Assembly (NCBI RefSeq): GCF_014191605.1
Contig: NZ_JACHWU010000004.1
Coordinates: forward strand, 310,001-374,000
Origin: Prauserella isguenensis
Lineage (GTDB): Bacteria > Actinomycetota > Actinomycetes > Mycobacteriales > Pseudonocardiaceae
DNA: 64,000 nt
Reading direction: 5' to 3'
Positions 26,131 to 34,535 of this stretch are shown here, in pieces; positions within the stretch are counted from its first letter, which is position 1, and each line of letters begins with the position of its first letter. The notes beneath the pieces are model-generated. The model was given only the letters and a program-made list of their open reading frames with translations. It was not told the origin of the DNA and ran no database searches. The position numbers and the translations under genes are program-made.

Positions 26131-27542
26131 GCGCCCGCCTTCGCCGTCAGTTCCCGCAAGGGAGAGTCGCCGGGATCGACGGCGCGCACTCTGCCGGCGT
26201 CATCGAGCATTCCCAGCCCCTCCAACCAGGCCTCGAACTCCGGTGCGGGTCGGGTGCCGGTGACCCGGCGCGTGGTCAGCACGTCGTGGAAAGAGGCCGA
26301 CTGATAGCCGAGCATGACGTCGTCGGCGCCCGGAACGGTGATCACGAACGTGCAGCCCGCCGCGGTCAGCAACAGCAGGAGCGTGTCCATGTCGTCCTGG
26401 TCGGCCTCGGCGTGGGTCGTGTAGCAGACGTCGACCCCCATCGGCAGTCCCAGCAGCTTGCCGCAGAAGTGGTCCTCGAGCCCGGCGCGAATGATCTGCT
26501 TGCCGTCGTACAGGTACTCCGGCCCGATGAAGCCGACGACGGTGTTGACGATGAGCGGATCGAACACCCGCGCCAGACCGTAGGCGCGGGCCTCGAGGGT
26601 CTGCTGGTCGACAGGGCGCCCGCCGGTGCCGTGGTGCCCGTCGGCGGACAGGGCGGCTCCCTGGCCCGTCTCGAAGTACAGGACGTTGTCGCCGACGGAA
26701 CCGCGCGCGAGCCCGCGTGCGGCGTCGTTCGCCTCGGCCAGCATCGCCGGGGTGACGCCGAATCCGTCGTTGGCACGCTGGGTGCCCGCGATGGACTGGA
26801 ACGGGAGGTCGACGGGTGCGCCCTGCGCGATCAGGTCGATCGTCGTCGTCACGTGGGTCAGGACGCTCGATTGGACGGGGATCTCGTAGCGCGTCCGGAT
26901 GTCGTCGAGCAGATGAAGCAGGTCGCGGACCGTGCGGGGGTTGTCCGAGGCCGGATTCACCCCGATCACGGCGTCGCCCGCGCCGAGCAGCAACCCGTCG
27001 AGCACCGCTCCGGCGACGCCCGTGGGGTCATCGGCGGGATGGTTGGGTTGCAGTCGTGTCGCCAGCCTGCCGGGCAGTCCGAGCGTGGTCCGGAACGCCG
27101 TGGTCACCGACGTGGCGGCGGCGACCGACACGAGGTCCTGGTTCCGCATCAGCTTCGAGACGGCGGCGACCATCTCGGGGGTGAGTCCCGGTGCGAGGGC
27201 GGACAGCCGGGTGGCTGCGTCGGGCCCCGCCGCGGTGTCCAGCAGCCAGTCGCGCAGCTCGCCGACCGTGTGGTGGCGGACGAGGGAGAAGGCGTCGCCG
27301 TCGTGCGTGTCCCAGATCAGCCGGGTGACGTTGTCGGTTTCCGGCGGCACGACGGGGTCGGTGAGGAAGGTGGTCAGCGGTACGTCGGCCAGTGCCCACC
27401 GCGCCGCGACGCGCTCGGCGTCGGAGTCGGCGGCGCATCCGGCCAGCCGGTCGCCGGAACGGTCGGGCGCGGCCTTGGCCAACAGATCGACCAGTCCGTC
27501 GAAGGTGTAGGTGCGATCGCGGACAGTGTGCGAGTACCGCAT
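26127..27542 (-). CDS. eutB: Ethanolamine ammonia-lyase large subunit
   Basis: ATG 27542 (MRYSHTVRDRTYTFDGL) gives 471 residues, the expected length. EutB landmarks are LMRNQDLVSVA, the LQPNHPADDP segment, IGVNPASDN, the active-site stretch LYFETGQGAALSADGHHG, and FIGPEYLYDGKQI. It carries the substrate site of the adenosylcobalamin radical enzyme. No cobalamin riboswitch is recognised in the 118 bases between this gene and the divergent desaturase gene. The eutBC pair lies between the conserved nitroreductase homologue and rpiB/nei2 genes, suggesting a lineage-specific insertion. Confidence 0.95.
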   Translation of the reverse strand: MRYSHTVRDRTYTFDGLVDLLAKAAPDRSGDRLAGCAADSDAERVAARWALADVPLTTFLTDPVVPPETDNVTRLIWDTHDGDAFSLVRHHTVGELRDWLLDTAAGPDAATRLSALAPGLTPEMVAAVSKLMRNQDLVSVAAATSVTTAFRTTLGLPGRLATRLQPNHPADDPTGVAGAVLDGLLLGAGDAVIGVNPASDNPRTVRDLLHLLDDIRTRYEIPVQSSVLTHVTTTIDLIAQGAPVDLPFQSIAGTQRANDGFGVTPAMLAEANDAARGLARGSVGDNVLYFETGQGAALSADGHHGTGGRPVDQQTLEARAYGLARVFDPLIVNTVVGFIGPEYLYDGKQIIRAGLEDHFCGKLLGLPMGVDVCYTTHAEADQDDMDTLLLLLTAAGCTFVITVPGADDVMLGYQSASFHDVLTTRRVTGTRPAPEFEAWLEGLGMLDDAGRVRAVDPGDSPLRELTAKAGA

Positions 27543-27660
27543 GCGGCAAGGGTAATCGTCCGGAGGCGCCCTGTCGGCGTGGAAACGGGGGCTTGCACCA
27601 GCGGGACGTCGGGGGAGCGCAGGATGTCGCCGCGGCGGCGACGCGGGCCAGTGTGGGGGC

Positions 27661-28827
27661 ATGACGCCCACCTCGGCCGATACGGCCTCCGCATCCGACA
27701 CGGCCTCCGCATCCGCGCCCGACGAATCCGCCGAGACCCGGCGTGGCAGCGATTTCGCCGTGTTGTCCCGGCGTATCGCAGCCGCGGGGCTGTTCGCCCG
27801 GCGCCCCGGCTACTACGCCGCCCGCGCGGGCATCGTCGCCGCTCTGTACGGCGGCGGCATCGCCGCGTTCGTCCTGCTCGGTGACACGTGGTGGCAGCTG
27901 CTCGTCGCCGCGTTCTTCGCTGTCGTGTTCGCGCAGGTCGCGCTGATCTCGCACGACCTGGCGCACCGGCAGGTGTTCCGCACTCGGAGGGCGGGCGAGA
28001 TCGCCGGGTTGCTCGCGGGCAACCTCGGCGTCGGCATGAGCTACGGCTGGTGGATGGACAAGCACACCCGGCACCACGCCAACCCGAACCACGAGGAACA
28101 CGATCCGGACGTGGTGCCGGACATCCTGGTGTGGTCCCGGGAGCAGGCCGTGGCCAGCAGGGGACTGCCCCGGATCATCGGACGCAGGCAGGCGGTGCTG
28201 TTCTTCCCGTTGCTCACGCTGGAAGGGTTCAACCTGCACTTCTCCAGCGTGCGAGCGGTGATCGGCCGGCGTGCGAATCGGCGCATCAAGCATCGGAGTG
28301 TCGAGGCGTTGCTGCTCGCCGCCCACTTCGCCTGCTACCTCGGTGCACTGCTGCTCGTCCTGTCGCCGGAGAAGGCGCTCGCGTTCCTCCTGGTGCACCA
28401 GGCGCTCTGGGGTGTCTACATGGGATCGGTGTTCGCGCCGGGACACAAGGGCATGCCGACGTTGAAGGCGGGGGAGAAGCTCGACTTCCTCCGCAAACAG
28501 GTGCTGACGACCCGCAACGTCCGCGGCGGCGTGCTGGTCGACAACCTGATGGGCGGCCTGAACTACCAGATCGAACACCACCTGTTCCCGCACCTGCCGA
28601 TGCCGCATCTGCGCAAGGCGCAGCCGATCGTGCGCGGCTACTGCGAGGAGATCGACGTGCCGTATCACGAGACCGGCCTGGTCGCGTCGTGGCGCGAGGC
28701 GCTCGGCCACCTCCACCGGGTCGGCGAGCCCCTGCGCAGCGGCGAGTCTCTGCGCAGCGGCGGGTCTCTGGGCGGCGTGGACACGGCGGATCCCGCGGAG
28801 CCAGGGCGCCCCGGCGACGTGCCCTGA
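27661..28827 (+). CDS. Membrane fatty acid desaturase
   Basis: The protein has 388 residues. The three His boxes of membrane di-iron desaturases are present: HDLAHRQ, HTRHH and QIEHHLF. Hydrophobic segments (AALYGGGIAAFVLLG, LLLAAHFACYLGALLLVL) anchor it in the membrane. It introduces a double bond into a fatty acyl chain with oxygen and an electron donor; the position cannot be read from the sequence. The N-terminus starts with Ser/Ala repeats (DTASASDTASASAP) and the C-terminus holds the short repeat LRSGESLRSGGSLGG, both probably disordered. It is divergent from eutB. Confidence 0.93.
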   Translation: MTPTSADTASASDTASASAPDESAETRRGSDFAVLSRRIAAAGLFARRPGYYAARAGIVAALYGGGIAAFVLLGDTWWQLLVAAFFAVVFAQVALISHDLAHRQVFRTRRAGEIAGLLAGNLGVGMSYGWWMDKHTRHHANPNHEEHDPDVVPDILVWSREQAVASRGLPRIIGRRQAVLFFPLLTLEGFNLHFSSVRAVIGRRANRRIKHRSVEALLLAAHFACYLGALLLVLSPEKALAFLLVHQALWGVYMGSVFAPGHKGMPTLKAGEKLDFLRKQVLTTRNVRGGVLVDNLMGGLNYQIEHHLFPHLPMPHLRKAQPIVRGYCEEIDVPYHETGLVASWREALGHLHRVGEPLRSGESLRSGGSLGGVDTADPAEPGRPGDVP

Positions 28828-28836
28828 CCCGGTGTG

Positions 28837-29646
28837 TCAGGTCAGCGCGGCCCGGCTGACCTCCGGTGGCAGGGGAGCGGCCTCGAGGGCGCCGGCGGGG
28901 GTGAGCGTGCCGGCCCGGACTGCTGTGCGCAGGTCCGCGAGGGTGCGCAGATCGTCCCGGGCGCGCGTGACGAACGGGGCGTCGACGGGGTCGCCGTGGC
29001 CGGGTAGGACGACGCGTGGCCGGTGGGTGAGCACGTGGTCGAGTGCCGTCGGCCACGCGTCGAGATGGGCGTCGGGCCCGAACGACTCCTCGGTGAACGA
29101 GCCGCCGGGTACGTGTTCGACGAGGTCGCCCGCGAACAGCACGTCACCGGCGACGGCGATCACGTCGTGGTCGGTGTGCCCGGGCCCCGGGTGAACGAGC
29201 TCGACGGTGCGGTCGCCGAGGTCCACCCGTGCGCTGCGCTCGAACGTGTGCGTGGGGGCGGCGATCGGGGTCGCGGAGAGGTCGTCGACCAGGGCGTGCT
29301 CGCCGCAGGCGCGGTACCGCTCCATCCATTCCCGGCGGTCGTGCTCGCCGTGGTTCGTGAGGGCCCTCCGGCATCCGGTGTGTGCCCATATCGGACGGTC
29401 CCCGAACGCCGCGGACAGCGCTGCGGCGCCGAAGGCGTGGTCGAAGTGGGCGTGCGTCAGCACGATCTCGGGCGGCGCCGACGTCACCTCGCGGACCGCG
29501 GCGGCCAGCTCCTCGCCCTGACCGCGCGAGCCACGGGTGTCGACGATCAGGCAACGCTGCGACCCGACGACGAGGCCGACGGTCAGGTCCAGTTCGGCGT
29601 ACCGGCGGGTGTACACGCCGCAGGCCTGCTCGGCCCAGTCAGGCAC
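28837..29646 (-). CDS. MBL-fold metallohydrolase
   Basis: The start is GTG 29646 (VPDWAEQACGVYTRR), overlapping the upstream ComB-like stop by eight bases, which gives 269 residues; starting at ATG 29682 would add 12 residues inside that gene. The metallo-beta-lactamase signature is THAHFDHAFG near residue 65; HPGPGHTDHDV, LFAGDLVEH and VLPGHGDPVD supply the other metal ligands. Such enzymes are di-zinc or di-iron hydrolases of varied thioesters, lactones and phosphoesters; the substrate is unknown. Coupling to the ComB-like gene suggests a shared pathway. Confidence 0.88.
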   Translation of the reverse strand: MPDWAEQACGVYTRRYAELDLTVGLVVGSQRCLIVDTRGSRGQGEELAAAVREVTSAPPEIVLTHAHFDHAFGAAALSAAFGDRPIWAHTGCRRALTNHGEHDRREWMERYRACGEHALVDDLSATPIAAPTHTFERSARVDLGDRTVELVHPGPGHTDHDVIAVAGDVLFAGDLVEHVPGGSFTEESFGPDAHLDAWPTALDHVLTHRPRVVLPGHGDPVDAPFVTRARDDLRTLADLRTAVRAGTLTPAGALEAAPLPPEVSRAALT

Positions 29647-30361
29647 CGGTGAGCACTCCGTCGGCGCCGAGTCTCGGCACACACGGCGACGCGCCGACCT
29701 CGACGGCGCGTTCGAGCAGCTCGCCGTCGCCGTGTGCGGCCAGCTCGCGGCCCGAGGCCGAGCCGCGTACCGCCGCGGGTACGTCGGCCACGGCGAAGGC
29801 CTGGGCCGCCACGACCGCTTCGGGGGAGATGTCGCCGTACGACTGCAGCCCCGCGACGACCGCGCCGGAGCCGAGCTGGTCCTCGAGGCACGGGCGCAGC
29901 GGACCGTCGGACCCCGCCGTCGTGCCGGCCTGTACGCCCCACCGTTCGCCCGCGGCCAGCACGCCGATCGGCCCGCCCGCCGCCAGCTCCGCGGCGAGCT
30001 TCGCCACGCCGTCCGCGTTGCGCAGGCAGGCGGTGAGCACGTGCGCGCCGGTCGTACCGGCCTCGACCGTGAGTGTCGCGCCGTTCGGTGACCGCAGTGG
30101 CTCGGGGTCGCCGCCGTCCGTCTCGGGCAGCGGATCGGCCCACCGGACCGGTCGCACCGCGCCGCCCGCGGTGAGCGCCAGGTCCACTCGGGTGCAGAAG
30201 GAGAGGACGTCGACGATCACCAGCACCGCGCAGGCACCGCCCAGGGCCGCCAGCCCGGACTCGCCCCAGTCGAACCGCACGGCGTGACCGTCCTGCGTCA
30301 GCGTCGGGGCCTGGGCGCTCGCGGGGGCCGGTTGCGTCGGCGTCGGAGTCACATCCGTCAT
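29639..30361 (-). CDS. 2-phosphosulfolactate phosphatase-like protein (ComB family)
   Basis: The protein has 240 residues. ComB features are VIVDVLSFCTRVD, LRSPNGATLTVEA, NADGVAKLAAEL, VLAAGERWG, CLEDQLGSGAVV and SPCVPRLG at the end. In methanogens ComB removes phosphate from phosphosulfolactate on the way to coenzyme M. Bacteria with this gene alone mostly lack the rest of that pathway, so the true substrate here is open. It is divergent from rpiB with 59 bases between, and its stop overlaps the start of the MBL hydrolase gene. Confidence 0.88.
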   Translation of the reverse strand: MTDVTPTPTQPAPASAQAPTLTQDGHAVRFDWGESGLAALGGACAVLVIVDVLSFCTRVDLALTAGGAVRPVRWADPLPETDGGDPEPLRSPNGATLTVEAGTTGAHVLTACLRNADGVAKLAAELAAGGPIGVLAAGERWGVQAGTTAGSDGPLRPCLEDQLGSGAVVAGLQSYGDISPEAVVAAQAFAVADVPAAVRGSASGRELAAHGDGELLERAVEVGASPCVPRLGADGVLTGA

Positions 30362-30420
30362 GGCTCACACCCTGCCGGGTGGCCCGAGGCCATGTGCAGC
30401 GGGGATGGCACACTGCCGCT

Positions 30421-30894
30421 GTGCGTGTCTATCTGGGATCCGACCATGCCGGCTTCGAGCTGAAGAATCACCTCGTCGCCCATCTGGAGAAGCAGGGCCA
30501 CGACGTCACCGACGTCGGCCCGCACGTCTACGACGCCGCCGACGACTACCCGCCGTTCTGCATCGAGACCGCGCGCCGGGTCGTCGCCGACGAGGGGAGC
30601 CTCGGCATCGTCATCGGCGGCTCCGGCAACGGCGAGCAGATCGCCGCCAACAAGGTGCCGGGCTGCCGGGCGGGCCTGGCGTGGAGCGTGGAGACCGCCC
30701 AGCTCACGCGTCAGCACAACCACGCCCAGGTCGTCGGCGTCGGTGCGCGCATGCACAGCACGGAGGAGGCCACGGGCATCGTCGAGGCGTTCCTGGACAC
30801 GCCGGTGGACGACGGCCCGCGGCACACGCGCCGGGTGCAGCAGCTGACCGACTTCGAACAGACGGGCGACGCCCCCGCGCTGCCGGAGGCCTGA
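30421..30894 (+). CDS. rpiB: Ribose-5-phosphate isomerase B
   Basis: The protein has 157 residues from GTG 30421. It interconverts ribose 5-phosphate and ribulose 5-phosphate in the pentose phosphate pathway. Landmarks are YLGSDHAGFELK, DYPPFC and GGSGNGEQIAANKVPG. As in the M. tuberculosis enzyme, the catalytic Cys of the E. coli type is absent and Glu in GNGEQ is the likely base. The stop and the nei2 start share one base (TGATG), so the genes are coupled, matching Rv2465c-Rv2464c. Confidence 0.96.
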   Translation: MRVYLGSDHAGFELKNHLVAHLEKQGHDVTDVGPHVYDAADDYPPFCIETARRVVADEGSLGIVIGGSGNGEQIAANKVPGCRAGLAWSVETAQLTRQHNHAQVVGVGARMHSTEEATGIVEAFLDTPVDDGPRHTRRVQQLTDFEQTGDAPALPEA

Positions 30895-31703
30895 TGCCCG
30901 AAGGGCACACCCTGCACCGGCTCGCCCGGCTGCATCAGCGGCGCTACGCGGGCGCGCCGGTGCGGGTGAGCAGCCCTCAGGGCCGGTTCGCCACCGAGGC
31001 GGCACAGCTCGACGGCGCCACGTTCCTGCGTGCCGACGCCCACGGCAAGCACCTGTTCCACGACTACGGACCGCTCGGTGTCGTCCACGTCCACCTGGGG
31101 CTGTACGGGACATTCACCGAGTCGAAGCTCCCCGAGACCGAGCCGGTCGGCCAGGTTCGGCTGCGACTGTCCGGACGGACACATTGGACGGACCTGCGCG
31201 GTCCGACGCGGTGCGAACTGCTCACCGAGCCCGAGGCCGACGCCATCATCGCCAGGCTCGGCCCCGACCCGCTGCGCCGCGACGCCCGGCCGGAGCCCGC
31301 CTGGCAGCGGATCACGCGGTCCCGCACGTCGATCGCGGCGCTGCTGATGGACCAGAAGGTGCTGTCGGGGGTCGGCAACGTCTACCGCGCCGAGGTCCTG
31401 TTCCGCCACGGCCTCACCCCGATGCTCGCGGGCCGCGACCTCGACGAGACGGTGTGGAAGGCGATGTGGGACGACCTCGTCGCCCTCATGCGGGCGGGCG
31501 TGCGGAGCGGACGGATCGACACGGTCGCCGACGAACACCTGCCCGAAGTCACCGGCCGCGCGCCGCGGAAGGACCGGCACGGCGGCGAAGTGTACGTCTA
31601 CCGGCGCGCCGGGCAGCCGTGCCTGGTCTGCGGCACTTCGGTTGCGCACACCGAACTGGCGGGCAGGCACCTCTACTGGTGCCCGACCTGCCAGCCCGCG
31701 TGA
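30894..31703 (+). CDS. nei2: Fpg/Nei-family DNA glycosylase
   Basis: The protein has 269 residues. After Met removal the N-terminus PEGHTLHRL carries the catalytic Pro and Glu. Conserved Lys (DAHGKHLFH), the helix-two-turn-helix DQKVLSGVGNVYRAEVLF and a C-terminal zinc finger (CLVCG with CPTC) complete an endonuclease VIII/MutM-type repair enzyme for oxidised bases. It belongs to the Nei2 group beside rpiB in actinobacteria. Confidence 0.93.
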   Translation: MPEGHTLHRLARLHQRRYAGAPVRVSSPQGRFATEAAQLDGATFLRADAHGKHLFHDYGPLGVVHVHLGLYGTFTESKLPETEPVGQVRLRLSGRTHWTDLRGPTRCELLTEPEADAIIARLGPDPLRRDARPEPAWQRITRSRTSIAALLMDQKVLSGVGNVYRAEVLFRHGLTPMLAGRDLDETVWKAMWDDLVALMRAGVRSGRIDTVADEHLPEVTGRAPRKDRHGGEVYVYRRAGQPCLVCGTSVAHTELAGRHLYWCPTCQPA

Positions 31704-31742
31704 CGGACCGATCACGGCCCACGGAGTGACGAGCCGGGGCGG

Positions 31743-32519
31743 TCAGAACCCGAAGTCGAACCCGCCCATGTCGCCCATATCGCCGCCGAAATCGCCGCCC
31801 ATGTCGCCACCGGCGTCGCCGCCCATGTCGCCGTCGCCTCCGGCGTCGCCGCCGTCACCGCCCGCATCGCCGCCGTCGCCGCCCATGTCGCCGCCGTCGC
31901 CCATGGCGCCCGCGGGGACACCCGCCATGCCGGAGAACATCGCGCTGAACAGCATCATCGACCCGAGGCCCCATGCGCCCGCGACCAGCGCCGGTTTCCA
32001 CCACGGCTCGCTGTACCAGCCCTGCGGCACGGGCCTGCCCGCGACGCGGCCGCCCGGGTAGTAGTGCGGGGTGTCGGCGCCGGGCTCGGGCGAGGCCTCG
32101 TAGTGCCTGCCCTCGACGTCGACGGAACGGTGCTCGGTGACCTTGCCCGCGGCCTGCCGTTCACGGTCCTCCGGCAGTGCCGGCCCCGGGTCGAGGCCCA
32201 TGGCCTCCCGCGCGGCCCGGACGTAGTAAAGGCCTTCGAGCGCGGTGTCCTTGACGAGTTTCGCCTGCTCCTCGGTCTGCGCCTGTTCCATCTGCGATCC
32301 GGCGGCGTTGTAGCGCTCCGAGGCGTCCGCCAGTGCCTGTTGCGACGCCGTGTCGGTGCCGGTCAGGTTGAGCACCTGGCCGCCGAGCCGCTCCACCCAC
32401 CGGCGGGCGTCGGCCTTCGCGTCCTCCAGCCGGTTGCGTTTGGCCTGTTGGTGGGATCGCAACAGGTAGTACCCGCCACCGACGATGATCAGTACGAGGA
32501 CGACGAGGACGAGCTCCAT
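31743..32519 (-). CDS. Membrane-anchored protein with Gly/Asp-repeat tail
   Basis: The protein has 258 residues. An N-terminal signal-anchor (MELVLVVLVLIIVGGGYYLL) is followed by a charged helical region, about residues 25-115, with coiled-coil character (RYNAAGSQMEQAQTEEQAKL). A short second hydrophobic segment near 175-195 (WKPALVAGAWGLGSMML) precedes a tail of some 55 residues built of GGD, GDM and GDA units that ends GGFDFGF. The layout resembles actinobacterial proteins labelled DUF1542-like. Function is unknown; the acidic repeats could bind calcium or stay disordered. It converges with nei2 and lies 111 bases from the NlpC/P60 gene on the same strand. Confidence 0.78.
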   Translation of the reverse strand: MELVLVVLVLIIVGGGYYLLRSHQQAKRNRLEDAKADARRWVERLGGQVLNLTGTDTASQQALADASERYNAAGSQMEQAQTEEQAKLVKDTALEGLYYVRAAREAMGLDPGPALPEDRERQAAGKVTEHRSVDVEGRHYEASPEPGADTPHYYPGGRVAGRPVPQGWYSEPWWKPALVAGAWGLGSMMLFSAMFSGMAGVPAGAMGDGGDMGGDGGDAGGDGGDAGGDGDMGGDAGGDMGGDFGGDMGDMGGFDFGF

Positions 32520-32630
32520 GAGGTACTCCCGGGGCGTACGCGGTTCCGGCGGAGTCCGCCGGGGACCGGACAGACTCCTTCGAACCGGACAACGCCCGCG
32601 GCGCCCGGGGAGTTCCCGGCATGATCATGG

Positions 32631-33422
32631 TCACCAGGCGCGGCCGGTGTAGTACGTGTCCGTCCAGATCCGCTGCTTGCGAACGACGTCGCCGCTCTCC
32701 GGGGCGGCCCAGACGTGGTTGCCTCCCGCGTAGATGCCGACGTGGTAGACCGAGCCGCCCTGGTGGAAGAAGACCAGGTCGCCGGCCACTTTCGCGTGGT
32801 TGGCGACCGGTCGCACGGCCCGGTGCTGTGCACTGGAGGTGCGCGGAAGCTGGATTCCGACCTGACGGTGCACGAACTGCGCGAAACCGGAGCAGTCGAA
32901 GCGCTGCGGCCCCGTGGCGCCGTAGGCGTACGGCTTGCCCGCGTGGGACGCCGCGACGTCCACGATCTGCTTGCCGCTCGGCTTCGCGGACTGCTCGGGC
33001 CGTGCCGGCTTCGGCGGTGGTGGCGGAGGAGGAGGAAGACGCACGTCGACCCGTTGCGGCGGTGAGGCCGACGGGTCGAGGAACGTGCTGCCGTCGTAGG
33101 TCACTCGCCACTCGGCGGTTCGCTGCGGGGTGCGTCGGAACGTGACGGTGCCGTCGTCGCCGGTGGTCGCGGTGTCGACGGTCTGCCAGCCCCCGTCACC
33201 CGCGCGGCGCTCCAGCGCGACCCGCTGGTCGCTCACCGGCCGGTCCCGCAGTCCGGTGAGGGTGCCCGACAGGGCGACCTCGGTTCCTTTCTCGACGCTG
33301 TCCGGTGTGTCGTGCAGGGACTGCTCGCTGGGTGCGACGGCCGCCGCGTTGCCCGCGAAGGCCACGAGGGCCGTGCCGCCGACCAGTCCGATGACCGCTG
33401 TGCGCTTCCACGGTGTGGACAC
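32631..33422 (-). CDS. Secreted NlpC/P60 peptidoglycan endopeptidase
   Basis: GTG 33422 with GGAGG upstream gives 263 residues. A signal peptide (TAVIGLVGGTALVAFAGNAAA) leads to a beta-sandwich domain of about 100 residues (GTEVALSGTLTGLRDRPVSD), then a Pro linker with eight consecutive prolines. The C-terminal NlpC/P60 domain has the catalytic Cys in RFDCSGFAQFVH and the His in VYHVGIYAGG. It probably cuts stem peptides in the cell wall during growth or division. Such genes are often c-di-AMP riboswitch targets in actinobacteria; no convincing ydaO motif was seen in the 230-base leader. Confidence 0.92.
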   Translation of the reverse strand: MSTPWKRTAVIGLVGGTALVAFAGNAAAVAPSEQSLHDTPDSVEKGTEVALSGTLTGLRDRPVSDQRVALERRAGDGGWQTVDTATTGDDGTVTFRRTPQRTAEWRVTYDGSTFLDPSASPPQRVDVRLPPPPPPPPKPARPEQSAKPSGKQIVDVAASHAGKPYAYGATGPQRFDCSGFAQFVHRQVGIQLPRTSSAQHRAVRPVANHAKVAGDLVFFHQGGSVYHVGIYAGGNHVWAAPESGDVVRKQRIWTDTYYTGRAW

Positions 33423-33628
33423 GCTGATCCTCCAGTAAGGAGCTCGCACGTCCGGTCCCCCGACCTCGCCGAGGCCCTCGTGGCATCGGCACCGTGCTCG
33501 GCCGATGGGGTGACCCACCTGCCGTGACGACCGTAAACACGGGTTTCGTGGCGGCCGCGACTCGAGAGCACCCACACCAGTGAAACCGCGAACGGCACCG
33601 GATCGTCGTCGAGCCTGGCGCAACAAAC

Positions 33629-33642
33629 TAGAACACGTTACT
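33629..33642 (+). promoter_or_regulatory. KstR-like operator
   Basis: TAGAACACGTTACT matches the TNNAACNNGTTNNA motif of the steroid-catabolism repressor KstR at all but the last fixed base. It lies ten bases before the ATG of the F420-type oxidoreductase gene, where such operators overlap the promoter. Confidence 0.45.
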
Positions 33643-33652
33643 GTTTTGCGGT

Positions 33653-34522
33653 ATGAGGTTCACACTGTCGGTGGCCCTGACCCCGCTGGATCAGCTGACC
33701 GAACTGGCCGTCACGGCCGAGGAGTGCGGGTTCTCCTCGATCGCCCTTCCCGACTCGCTTTTCTATTCCGAGCAGGTGTCCGCGGACTATCCGTACACTC
33801 CGGACGGAAGTCGGTTCTGGGACGAGAACACCCCGTGGGTCGACCCGCTGATCGCGGCGGCGTCGATGGGGGCCGCCACGAAAGAGATCACGTTCTACAC
33901 GTCGGTGCTGAAACTCGGCTCGCGCAATCCGGTGCTGTTGGCTCGTCAGGTGGGTTCGGTCGCGAACCTCACGGGCGACCGGTTCGGGCTCGGTCTCGGC
34001 GTCGGCTGGGCGCCGGAGGAGTTCGAGTGGTGCGGGGTGCCGTACCGGCGGCGTGGCAAGCGGGTCGATGAGGCGATCGACGTGCTCCGGCTGATCCTCG
34101 ACGGCGGAATGGTCGAGTACCACGGCGAGTTCTACGACTTCGACAAGCTGTGCATGAGCCCGGCCCCGAAGCGGCACGTGCCGTTCTACGTCGGCGGGCA
34201 CAGCGAACCGGCGTTGCGCCGCGCCGCGCGCGTGGGCGACGGCTGGGCGTCGGCGATGATGAAGCTGGACGACCTGCGCGACACGATCGCACGGCTGAAC
34301 ACGCTGCGCGCCGAGTACGGCCGCGCCGACGAGCCCTTCGAGTTCCAGGCCGTGTGCATCGACCGGTTCGGCCTCGACGGCTATCGCGAGCAGGCAGACG
34401 TCGGCGTCACCGACGTGATCACGGTGCCGTGGGTGTTCGACGGCCTCGGTTTCGACGCCCCGGTGGAGCAGAAGAAGGACTCGATCAAGAAGTTCGCCGC
34501 CGACGTCATCGCACGGTTCTGA
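33653..34522 (+). CDS. LLM-class F420-dependent oxidoreductase
   Basis: The protein has 289 residues with a luciferase-like TIM barrel. It shows the N-terminal MRFTLSVALTPLDQLTELAV, the TSVLKLGSRNPVLLARQVG strand-helix, GLGVGWAPEEFEWCGVPYRRRG and the F420/FMN phosphate-binding FYVGGHSEPALRRAA. F420-dependent enzymes of this class reduce or oxidise a wide range of substrates. A KstR-like site at the promoter and the following SnoaL-like gene suggest a steroid or cyclic terpenoid route (inference). No strong ribosome site is seen, so the transcript may be leaderless. Confidence 0.9.
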   Translation: MRFTLSVALTPLDQLTELAVTAEECGFSSIALPDSLFYSEQVSADYPYTPDGSRFWDENTPWVDPLIAAASMGAATKEITFYTSVLKLGSRNPVLLARQVGSVANLTGDRFGLGLGVGWAPEEFEWCGVPYRRRGKRVDEAIDVLRLILDGGMVEYHGEFYDFDKLCMSPAPKRHVPFYVGGHSEPALRRAARVGDGWASAMMKLDDLRDTIARLNTLRAEYGRADEPFEFQAVCIDRFGLDGYREQADVGVTDVITVPWVFDGLGFDAPVEQKKDSIKKFAADVIARF

Positions 34523-34535
34523 GGAGGTCCGCCGG

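Noticed and set aside
27543-27660. Cobalamin riboswitch before eutB
   Set aside because: The 118-base divergent gap is too short and lacks a B12-box-like GCCACTG segment.
33423-33652. ydaO/c-di-AMP riboswitch before the NlpC/P60 gene
   Set aside because: Such switches are common here, but the leader lacks the conserved GGTGAATCC-type and CCGTCAGCTAACC-type segments I could recognise.
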